Source: Pseudomonas beijingensis (GTDB lineage Bacteria > Pseudomonadota > Gammaproteobacteria > Pseudomonadales > Pseudomonadaceae). Taken from it: 64,000 bases of DNA. The notes under the pieces were generated by a model that saw only the letters and a program-made list of their open reading frames with translations, was not told the origin of the DNA and searched no databases. Positions 57,699 to 64,000 of this stretch are shown here, piece after piece. Location of the stretch: positions 1,616,001 through 1,680,000 of the forward strand of contig NZ_CP117425.1 in the NCBI RefSeq assembly GCF_030687295.1. Direction: 5' to 3'. Position 1 is the stretch's first letter; each line of letters opens with the position of its first letter. Position numbers and translations under genes: made by a program.

Positions 57699-58195
57699 GT
57701 GCGCACGCCAAACTGATGCAGGCGCGGCGCGTAGTTGAAGTCTTCGTCGCCATGCCGGGAGTGATGATGGCCGCCGCCATAGGCGCCGTGTTCCGGCTGA
57801 AACGAGGCCTCGATGGATTCGACGCTGGCGCCCAGTTGCTCGAGCATCGCCTTGAGCACGTAATCGTCCAGCAGGCGCAGCCAGCCATCGCCGACTTGCA
57901 GGGCCACGTGGCGATTGCCCAGGTGGTAGGCGGCGCGGGTCAGTTCGAAGGCGTTGGCGCAGGTGACGTGCAGCAATTGTTCGGCACGGGCGCAGACGCG
58001 CACGATGCGCCCGTCTTCGGCCTGCAGGCATTCGCCGTCGTACAGCGGCGGCTGGCCTCGCTCCAGGAATAACCCCACGTCTTCACCTTCGGCACTGAAA
58101 CAGCGCAGACGGCTTTTGCTGCGGGCGTCAAAGGTCAGGTGCAGCTCGGCGTCCCAGCGCGGTTGAGTGTCGATTCTGCGGTGAATCACCAGCAT
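57695..58195 (-). CDS. ureE: Urease accessory protein UreE
   Basis: UreE is the nickel metallochaperone that brings Ni to UreG. The protein has 166 residues: N-terminal peptide-binding domain (MLVIHRRIDTQPRWDAEL) and C-terminal metal domain (about 75-140), then a short His-rich tail (GGGHHHSRHGDED, about 145-157), a nickel reservoir as in Klebsiella UreE but shorter. ATG 58195 gives the usual start; the frame is open to 58339. First of four accessory genes; ureABC and ureD are not in the window. Confidence 0.95.
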   Translation of the reverse strand: MLVIHRRIDTQPRWDAELHLTFDARSKSRLRCFSAEGEDVGLFLERGQPPLYDGECLQAEDGRIVRVCARAEQLLHVTCANAFELTRAAYHLGNRHVALQVGDGWLRLLDDYVLKAMLEQLGASVESIEASFQPEHGAYGGGHHHSRHGDEDFNYAPRLHQFGVRT

Positions 58196-58363
58196 CGGAG
58201 TGCTTCCAGCAATGAACGGTGCTGTGTTTAGAGCAAGGGGCTTGCCAATCGAAGGAGGTGTAGGAAATAGCGGGTATGGCGTTTCAGGATGGGGCGGAAT
58301 GCGTGCCATATCGGTGCGTGTCGAGATATGGCGCACCATTTTGCGACAGGCACAAAAAAGAAC

Positions 58364-58452
58364 TGTGGGAGCGAGCTTGCTCGCGATAGCGGCGGATCAG
58401 CCACTATCAATGCCACTGACAGACCGCTATCGCGAGCAAGCTCGCTCCCACA
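58364..58452. repeat. REPIN
   Basis: Inverted REP pair, close to consensus, between ureE and the TetR gene. Confidence 0.9.
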
Positions 58453-58469
58453 GTGAGTACATTCGGGGT

Positions 58470-59102
58470 TTATTCGGTACTGCCCAGCCCTTGCCAATGC
58501 TTGAGGCCAATAAAGATGAACCGCAGTTGCTGGGTAATCTTCGCCTGGGGCGTTAGGTGCTCGGGGAGGGCTTGGGCGGGTGGGTCGATGATGTCCGGCA
58601 GGGTGGCAAACACGCTTTTGACGATGAGGTCGGCCATCACGCCCAGGGCGGCCAGGTCCAGGTGCTGCAGCTTGGGCATCAAGGCCAGGTCGGCGGCCAG
58701 GTCCGAGCTGATATCTTCGCGCAATTGGGCGATGGCCTGGCGCACCGGCAGCGAGCCACCATATTGCTCGCGGGCCAGGAACAGGAATTGGGATCGGTTG
58801 ACCTGCACCACATCGAGAAAGATCCGCACCGACGCATCGATAATGCCGCCCATGACGAACTCGTTGTGGCGGACCAGGCGGATGGTTTCGCGGAAGGTCT
58901 GGCCGACTTCGCTGACCAATGCCAGGCCCAGTTGGTCCATGTCCTCGAAGTGCCGGTAGAACCCGGTGGGCACGATGCCCGCCGTCCTGGCGACTTCCCG
59001 CAGGCTCAGGCTGCCGAATCCCCGGCCGCATTCCATCAAATGACGGGCTGCGTCCATCAGGGCAATTCGAGTCTGTTGTTTCTGTTCGGCGCGGGGCAGC
59101 AT
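58470..59102 (-). CDS. desT: DesT/FabR-like TetR repressor of fatty acid desaturation
   Basis: TetR-family protein of 210 residues. The helix-turn-helix lies near 25-55 (SLSLREVARTAGIVPTGFYRH), the pattern of FabR and DesT, which sense the saturated to unsaturated acyl-CoA balance and repress desaturase genes. The start MLPRAEQKQQTRIALMDAA is chosen; an earlier in-frame ATG (59138) would add 12 residues. In P. aeruginosa, desT adjoins ureE as here, but its desCB targets are not seen in this window. Confidence 0.8.
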   Translation of the reverse strand: MLPRAEQKQQTRIALMDAARHLMECGRGFGSLSLREVARTAGIVPTGFYRHFEDMDQLGLALVSEVGQTFRETIRLVRHNEFVMGGIIDASVRIFLDVVQVNRSQFLFLAREQYGGSLPVRQAIAQLREDISSDLAADLALMPKLQHLDLAALGVMADLIVKSVFATLPDIIDPPAQALPEHLTPQAKITQQLRFIFIGLKHWQGLGSTE

Positions 59103-59215
59103 CACAAGGCTGACTTCTGATTCACGGGAGCGATGCACTCTAGCAAATCGGCTTTGCCGACGTCGAACGGTAGAGAGGGATCGGGCGGGGGAAACGAGGG
59201 GGCTTGGAAAGTCAA

Positions 59216-59246
59216 AAGCCCGATTGGGGGAATCGGGCTTTTTTCT
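59216..59246 (-). terminator. Terminator of the repeat-protein gene
   Basis: AAGCCCGATT / AATCGGGCTT stem with a GGGGG loop. Bidirectional T/A runs on both sides; it ends the minus-strand gene at 59261 and could also stop transcription from the left. Confidence 0.8.
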
Positions 59247-59260
59247 GGGCCAGCATGGGC

Positions 59261-59755
59261 TCAGCTCACTGTGCTGTTGCGTTCGATCACACGGTCACCA
59301 CCGCCTTCGGCCACGGTGTCGCCCATTTTGGTGCGGGAAGAACCGTCTTCGGCGAGGGTCTGGCCTGGAGTGCGGTCGGAACCGTCAGCTGCCAAGGTCT
59401 GGCCTGGAGTGCGGTCGGAACCGTCGGCTGCCAAGGTCTGGCCTGGAGTGCGGTCGGAACCGTCGGCTGCCAAGGTCTGGCCTGGAGTGCGGTCGGAACC
59501 GTCAGCTGCCAAGGTCTGGCCTGGGGTGCGGTCGGAACCATCAGCTGCAACGGTATCGCTTTGTTTGGTGCGGTCATAACCGTCCTCGACCAGGCCTTTT
59601 TGTTCCAGGCGATCGCGACCACCTTCGGCAACAGTCTGGCTGTAGACAGAGTGGTTGTCCTTGACCTGTGGCGTGGCTTGTTCGGACGCTGGCAGTGCGA
59701 AGGCAGTAGAGGTCAGCAGTGAAAGGGACAGGCTCATCAGTAATTGGCGTTTCAT
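59261..59755 (-). CDS. Secreted protein with five 13-residue tandem repeats
   Basis: 164 residues. Signal peptide MKRQLLMSLSLSLLTSTAFA, cut about residue 20. The middle has five perfect or near-perfect AADGSDRTPGQTL units (13 aa, 39 bp each, plus strand 59358-59552), flanked by related degenerate units (VAEGGRDRLEQKG, VEDGYDRTKQS, AEDGSSRTKMG, VAEGGGDRVIERN), so the whole mature protein derives from one motif [AV]-[AE]-[DEG]-G-x-[DS]-R. DNA repeats are almost identical, so copy number can change by slippage without breaking the frame. No known domain. AAGGAGCAACGATC precedes the ATG. Confidence 0.85.
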   Translation of the reverse strand: MKRQLLMSLSLSLLTSTAFALPASEQATPQVKDNHSVYSQTVAEGGRDRLEQKGLVEDGYDRTKQSDTVAADGSDRTPGQTLAADGSDRTPGQTLAADGSDRTPGQTLAADGSDRTPGQTLAADGSDRTPGQTLAEDGSSRTKMGDTVAEGGGDRVIERNSTVS

Positions 59756-60132
59756 GATCGTTGCTCCTTGGGAGGGCGATAAAGTGGGTACGAGGGCAAT
59801 GCTACTCTCGATAAGTCGATATAAAAGTTCATAAACGCAATGGTAATAATCAACGGAATTGATTGTTCGCAGCGAAGGCTCTAGAACGGGGGTTTCAGGG
59901 GTGCGCTTTTGCACCGTGGTGGGTATTTTGTACCCATCGCTGCCTCGTAAATGTGCGGGCGCGGTAACAGTTTGTTGGCTGATCGGTCAGGAACCTGGCG
60001 TTTTTTTGTGCCGCTCATCGGCACCTGTTGGCGGTTTTACCAGTCCAACCCTTCATGGCGAACCGACTGCAGGTTCGTGTTTTCAGAGGCGTCGCGGTTG
60101 CGGACGCTGATTTGTCATCAGGAGCCTCGTGC
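59756..60132. other. 377-bp gap, no gene seen
   Basis: Divergent gap between the repeat-protein gene and the AsmA gene. I see no gene, REP or strong palindrome, only the two promoter areas (AT-rich zone about 59795-59860). CAGGAG at 60119-60124 is the AsmA ribosome site. Confidence 0.5.
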
Positions 60133-62208
60133 ATGACGCGCACCTCGAAAATCCTCGCCTGGAGCTTTGCCAGCCTTGTTGTCCTGCTGGCGGTGCTGGT
60201 CCTGGTCATTGCCTTCTTCGACTGGAACCGCATCAAGCCTGCGCTCAATGCCAAGGTTTCCGAGGAATTGCATCGCCCCTTCGCCATCAACGGCGACCTG
60301 GCGGTGGTCTGGCAGCGCGAGCCGGAAGAAGGTGGTTGGCGCGCTTGGTTGCCGTGGCCCCATGTGGTGGCCGAAGACTTGAGCCTGGGTAATCCGGACT
60401 GGTCGAAAACCCCGCAAATGGCCACGCTCAAGCGTGTCGAGCTGCGCATTTCGCCGTTGGCCTTGCTGGCCCGGCAAGTGGCGATTCCGCGCATCGACCT
60501 GACGGAGCCCAACGCCAATCTGCAACGCCTGGCGGACGGTCGCGCCAACTGGACCTTCCAATTCGATCCAAAAGACCCGGACGCCGAGCCGTCCAGTTGG
60601 GTGGTGGACATCGGCGCCATCGGCTTCGACAAGGGGCACGTCACCCTGGACGACCAGACGCTCAAGACCCGACTCGACCTGTTGATCGATCCGTTGGGCA
60701 AACCCATTCCGTTCAGCGATATCGTCGGCGACAAGGCCGCGAAAAAAGCCCAGGACCAAGGCGCGACGCCGCAGGACTACGCGTTCGCCTTCAAGGTCAA
60801 CGGGCAGTATCACGGGCAAAACCTGACCGGCTCCGGCAAGGTCGGTGGCTTGCTGGCCTTGCAGGATGCGTCCCGACCCTTTCCGCTCCAGGCCCAGGCG
60901 AAGATCGGCGACACCCGCGTCGAACTGGCCGGCACCCTCACCGACCCGCTGAACCTCGGGGCCCTGGACTTGCGCCTGAAACTGGCCGGCAACAGCCTCG
61001 CCAATCTCTACCCGCTGACCGGCGTGACCCTGCCGGATTCACCCCCTTACGCCACCGACGGACGCTTGATTGCCAAGCTGCATGAGCCGGGTGGGGCACT
61101 GTTTCACTATGAGGCATTCAACGGCAAGATCGGCGATAGCGATATCCAAGGCGACCTGGCCTATGTCGCCAGCCAGCCGCGGCCGAAACTCAGTGGTGCG
61201 CTGGTTTCCAATCAACTGCTGTTCAGCGACCTGGCGCCGCTGATCGGTGCGGACTCCAATGCCGAGCAAAAGGCCCGGGGCGGCGCGAGCAAACAGCCGA
61301 CCGGCAAGGTCTTGCCCGTGGAAGAGTTTCGCACCGAGCGCTGGAGTGTGATGGACGCCGATGTGGAGTTCACCGGCAAGCGCATCGTCCACAGCGAGCA
61401 ACTGCCTTTCACCGATCTGTACACTCACCTGGTGCTCAACGATGGGCAGTTGAGCCTTGAGCCCCTGCGCTTCGGCGTGGCCGGTGGCCGGCTCGATGCG
61501 CAGATCCGCCTTAACGGGCGCACCCGACCCCTTGAAGGCCAGGCGAAGCTGACGGCGCGAGGGTTCAAGCTCAAGCAACTGTTCCCGGGTTTCGAGCCGA
61601 TGAAAACCAGCTTCGGCGAGCTCAACGGCGATGCTGACATCACCGGACGCGGCAATTCGGTGGCGGCGTTGCTGGGCACCTCCAACGGCACCCTGAAAAT
61701 GCTCATCAACGATGGTGCCATCAGTCGGGAATTGATGGAGCTGGCGGGACTGAACGTCGGCAACTACGTGGTGGGGAAAATCTTTGGCGACAAGGAAGTG
61801 AAGATCAACTGCGCGGCGGCGGATTTCGACATCAAGACGGGCCTGGCGACCACGCGTCTGTTCGTGTTCGACACCGAGAACGCGATCATCTACATCGACG
61901 GCACGGCGAACATGGCGACCGAACAGTTGGACCTGACCGTCACCCCCGAGTCCAAGGGCTGGCGCCTGATTTCCCTGCGCTCGCCGTTGTACGTGCGCGG
62001 CCCGTTCGCCAAGCCCGCCGCGGGGGTCAAGGCCGTGCCCCTGATGTTGCGCGGTGCCGGGATGGTGGCGTTGGGCGTGATCGCCGCGCCGGCGGCCGGG
62101 TTGCTGGCGCTGGTGGCGCCCAGCGGCGGTGAGCCGAACCAGTGTGCGCCGCTGCTGGAGCAGATGAAGGCGGGCAAGGCGCCGGTGACGGTCAAGCCTA
62201 CCCGGTAG
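60133..62208 (+). CDS. AsmA family protein
   Basis: 691-residue inner-membrane-anchored protein of the AsmA family (AsmA/YhjG/YicH relatives), thought to shuttle lipids between membranes or affect outer-membrane assembly. N-terminal membrane anchor (about 10-30, FASLVVLLAVLVLVIAFFDW), a long periplasmic beta-rich chain with repeats such as LLARQVAIPRIDLTEPNANL, and the family's C-terminal part (about 470-640; LLGTSNGTLKMLINDGAISR, IIYIDGTANMATEQLDL). CAGGAG before the ATG; the frame open to 60028 is ignored. Confidence 0.9.
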   Translation: MTRTSKILAWSFASLVVLLAVLVLVIAFFDWNRIKPALNAKVSEELHRPFAINGDLAVVWQREPEEGGWRAWLPWPHVVAEDLSLGNPDWSKTPQMATLKRVELRISPLALLARQVAIPRIDLTEPNANLQRLADGRANWTFQFDPKDPDAEPSSWVVDIGAIGFDKGHVTLDDQTLKTRLDLLIDPLGKPIPFSDIVGDKAAKKAQDQGATPQDYAFAFKVNGQYHGQNLTGSGKVGGLLALQDASRPFPLQAQAKIGDTRVELAGTLTDPLNLGALDLRLKLAGNSLANLYPLTGVTLPDSPPYATDGRLIAKLHEPGGALFHYEAFNGKIGDSDIQGDLAYVASQPRPKLSGALVSNQLLFSDLAPLIGADSNAEQKARGGASKQPTGKVLPVEEFRTERWSVMDADVEFTGKRIVHSEQLPFTDLYTHLVLNDGQLSLEPLRFGVAGGRLDAQIRLNGRTRPLEGQAKLTARGFKLKQLFPGFEPMKTSFGELNGDADITGRGNSVAALLGTSNGTLKMLINDGAISRELMELAGLNVGNYVVGKIFGDKEVKINCAAADFDIKTGLATTRLFVFDTENAIIYIDGTANMATEQLDLTVTPESKGWRLISLRSPLYVRGPFAKPAAGVKAVPLMLRGAGMVALGVIAAPAAGLLALVAPSGGEPNQCAPLLEQMKAGKAPVTVKPTR

Positions 62209-62235
62209 CCGGATTGTGCGGTGAGGCGACTGGCC

Positions 62236-62310
62236 TCATCGCGAGCAAGCTCGCTCCCACAGGGAATTTGCAGCGCTCGGCCCCTTGTGGGAGCGAGCTT
62301 GCTCGCGATG
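62236..62310. repeat. Outward-facing REP pair
   Basis: Two REP copies in the opposite arrangement to the other pairs (CGCGAGCAAGCTCGCTCCCAC first, GTGGGAGCGAGCTTGCTCGCG second), only about 25 bp apart, between AsmA and the convergent ferritin-like gene. The flip may be an inverted REPIN core. Confidence 0.85.
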
Positions 62311-62315
62311 GGGAC

Positions 62316-62858
62316 CTAAAGGCTCTTACAGATCGGCCAGGATATCGGCCATGTCATCGGCATGCTCTCTTCTTCCTGGGCCAGGATGTCTTCGAAGATG
62401 CGCCGGGTGGTCGGGTCTTTTTCGCCGATGTACTGGATGATTTCCCGGTAGCTGTCGATGGCGATCCGTTCGGCCACCAGGTCCTCGTACACCATTTCCT
62501 TGAGGGTGTTGCCTGCGACGTACTGGGCGTGGGAATTGCGGGTCAGCAGGTCGGGGTTGAATTCCGGCTCACCGCCCAACTGCACGATGCGCTCGGCGAG
62601 TTTGTCGGCGTGTTCGGCTTCCTGGTTCGCGTGCTCGAGAAACTCACTGGCCGCCACGCTGGCCTTGAGGCCGGAGGCCATGAAGTAGTGACGCTTGTAG
62701 CGCAGCACGCAGACCAGCTCGGTGGCCAGCGCTTCGTTGAGCAGGCGGATGACTTCCTGCCGATCGGCGCCGTAGCCTTCGGTCACTGCGCCGTTCTGCA
62801 CGTTCTGCCGTGCCCGTTCGCGCAGGGTGGTTACATCGGATAAGTGCATGTCGCTCAT
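62316..62858 (-). CDS. Bacterioferritin-like protein with shifted C-terminus
   Basis: Ferritin-like four-helix protein, related to bacterioferritin-like proteins found near ureEFG in pseudomonads. 180 residues as read. Helix 1 LLNEALATELVCVLRYKRHY, helix 2 FLEHANQEAEHADKLAERI with ExxH, helix 3 YEDLVAERIAIDSYREI are normal. Helix 4 should read AQEEEHADDM (ExxH) but after AQEEE it turns to SMPMTWPISWP because of two extra bases in the CTCTCT run at 62365-62370. Removing them restores a 176-residue protein ending at 62326. As read, the last His ligand is lost. Confidence 0.88.
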   Translation of the reverse strand: MSDMHLSDVTTLRERARQNVQNGAVTEGYGADRQEVIRLLNEALATELVCVLRYKRHYFMASGLKASVAASEFLEHANQEAEHADKLAERIVQLGGEPEFNPDLLTRNSHAQYVAGNTLKEMVYEDLVAERIAIDSYREIIQYIGEKDPTTRRIFEDILAQEEESMPMTWPISWPICKSL

Positions 62859-62915
62859 CTCGTTCTCCTGGAGGCTGATCCGGTTGAGGCGTCACGCTCT
62901 GCTGGCGCGATCACT

Positions 62916-63857
62916 TTAAATCTGAGTGACGCGGTCTTGAAAAAGTTTTACCGAATTTTTCAGCGCATAACCGGACAGCCGCGCTTCCTCCCCCAGCCAC
63001 TGGAAGAAGGCCCGTACCGGTGGATGGCGTTCGCGGCCCGGGACGCACAGGGCGCTGTAGCCGGCGCCGCTCACCTGGACGTCCGGGCGATAGCCCACCA
63101 ACAAGCCGCTGGCGATGCTTTCCGATGCCAGGATATTGCTCGCCAACACCAGGCCCTGCCCGGCAATCGCCGCTTGCAAGGCGTAATGCTCCTCGTCGTA
63201 CTCGCGCATGCACGGCTGCCGGGTGAGCCAGGTTTCCCCGGCCTGGGCACACCAGGCGTCCCAACCGTGGGCGTACAGCTTGGAGTTGTGCCAGCGCACG
63301 CTGATCAGCGTTGGTGGCTGCCGGGTCGCCAGGGCCACCTGCTCAGGCGAACCGTAGACCCCGAAACTTTCATCGAACAGGCACATGCCGTACAGGTTTG
63401 GGTAGGCGTCCAGGCTGTAGCGCACCACCAGGTCGACGCTGGCGTCCTGATGCAGGTCGATCACCTCGCAATGGGTGTCCAGGCGCACGTTGATGTTCGG
63501 GTGACGTGCATAAAAGCGCCCCAGGCGAGGCACCAGCCACAGGGCGGCAAACGCGGCGGTGGTGGACAGGGTCAGGTGGGTGGTACTGCGTTGCGGGCGC
63601 AGGGTGTCGACGCTTTGCGCCACTTCCAGCAAGGCTCCGTGCAGGCTATGGAACAAGCGTTGCCCGCCTTCGGTGAGGCGCACCTGGCGTGGCAGGCGTT
63701 CGAACAGCATCAGCCCTAGCCAGCTCTCCAAGGATCGAATCTGGTGGGAGACCGCCGTCGGCGTCACCGATAACTCCGCCGCGGCCGCCTTGAAACTGAG
63801 CAGCCGCGCGGCGGATTCGAAGGCGCGCAGAGCGTTGAGCGGCAGGTTGGCGAACAT
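62916..63857 (-). CDS. LysR-family regulator (GcvA-like)
   Basis: 313 residues. Winged helix at the N-terminus (LPLNALRAFESAARLLSF, AELSVTPTAVSHQIRSLE; about 5-62), substrate-binding domain to the end, GcvA/AmpR-like. ATG 63857 follows CAGGAGAATTAAA; the frame is open to 63878. Divergent from the gene starting at 63994, its likely target. Confidence 0.9.
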   Translation of the reverse strand: MFANLPLNALRAFESAARLLSFKAAAAELSVTPTAVSHQIRSLESWLGLMLFERLPRQVRLTEGGQRLFHSLHGALLEVAQSVDTLRPQRSTTHLTLSTTAAFAALWLVPRLGRFYARHPNINVRLDTHCEVIDLHQDASVDLVVRYSLDAYPNLYGMCLFDESFGVYGSPEQVALATRQPPTLISVRWHNSKLYAHGWDAWCAQAGETWLTRQPCMREYDEEHYALQAAIAGQGLVLASNILASESIASGLLVGYRPDVQVSGAGYSALCVPGRERHPPVRAFFQWLGEEARLSGYALKNSVKLFQDRVTQI

Positions 63858-63880
63858 TTTAATTCTCCTGGAACGCAATG

Positions 63881-63910
63881 GATGAAATTAACTCATCCAG
63901 ATTAACTAAC
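63881..63910. promoter_or_regulatory. Possible LysR operator in the divergent gap
   Basis: Direct repeat ATTAACT ... ATTAACT (about 63886-63892 and 63900-63906, 14 bp apart) just upstream of the LysR start, in a 136-bp AT-rich gap. Placement suits autoregulation; no classic T-N11-A dyad could be settled. Confidence 0.3.
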
Positions 63911-63993
63911 GCTCATTTGTCTGTAAGCAGCTCTGAACTTCAAGCTGCAAGGCACAAGCAATGTCGATTGTAGCCGCATAAAAGGAGATTCAG

Positions 63994-64000
63994 ATGAGCA
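63994..64000 (+). CDS. Start of a gene cut by the right edge
   Basis: ATG at 63994 follows AAAGGAG (63981-63987) at 6 bp; only M-S is visible. Divergent from the LysR gene, so probably its target. Confidence 0.55.

Noticed and set aside
59358..59552. 39-bp repeats as a CRISPR array
   Set aside because: Units are directly tandem with no unique spacers, and no cas genes lie near.
59133..59722. Three overlapping plus-strand frames across the 39-bp repeats
   Set aside because: A 39-bp unit keeps every frame open, so openness means nothing. Only the minus frame has a signal peptide and ribosome site.

Overview
The window looks like a piece of chromosome from a Pseudomonas of the fluorescens group. 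It is GC-rich with strongly biased codon use. Gene order matches the well-known Pseudomonas block rsgA/orn - queG - nnr - tsaE - amiB - mutL - miaA - hfq - hflX - hflK - hflC - hisZ - purA - tRNA-Leu - rnr - rlmB - rpsF - rpsR - rplI - dnaB, and later azu, pncB-nadE and ureEFG-desT. Typical Pseudomonas REP/REPIN elements sit in many of the gaps. I see no transposase, integrase, phage gene or CRISPR array.

Layout. 1-16000 is housekeeping: ribosome assembly and RNA turnover (rsgA, orn), tRNA modification (queG, tsaE, miaA), NAD(P)H repair (nnr), cell-wall cleavage (amiB), mismatch repair (mutL), the RNA chaperone Hfq, membrane proteolysis control (hflX, hflK, hflC), and histidine and purine synthesis (hisZ, purA). 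16151-18085 is a chemoreceptor. 18413-18763 holds two identical tRNA-Leu(CAG) genes, each with its own promoter and terminator. 18991-26285 continues with rnr-rlmB, the rpsF-rpsR-DUF2232-rplI operon and dnaB. 26536-30524 has a YgiQ-type radical SAM protein and an unrecognised two-gene module. 30691-37570 is a three-gene transglutaminase / circularly permuted ATP-grasp / alpha-E operon. 37739-42855 has a Nudix hydrolase, a LOG-family protein, azurin, a roughly 270-bp inverted repeat, and the pncB-nadE pair for NAD salvage.

43069-47085 is a lysine/pipecolate catabolic cluster: a LysR regulator, the aldehyde dehydrogenase amaB, and a broken amaA-like oxidase. 47456-52596 is a complete branched-chain-amino-acid-type ABC transporter (livKHMGF). 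In front of it lie a consensus sigma-54 promoter and four upstream GGTTGCA repeats. 53447-64000 has a YdfG-like dehydrogenase, an AGE-family epimerase, urease accessory genes (ureE, ureF, ureG, HupE/UreJ), a DesT/FabR-like repressor, a secreted tandem-repeat protein, an AsmA-family protein, a bacterioferritin-like protein with a shifted C-terminus, and a LysR regulator divergent from a gene cut off at the right edge.

Two things stand out. First, four conserved genes carry small indels: hflX, pncB, amaA (two events) and the bacterioferritin-like gene. This suggests either assembly errors or real decay and should be settled on reads before any biology is built on it. Second, the most promising regulatory and functional leads are the sigma-54/enhancer layout before livK, the sigma-54-like promoter before the ATP-grasp/transglutaminase operon, and the orphan module at 29140-30524, whose membrane-active look recalls a toxin with its protector. 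That last reading is only inference.
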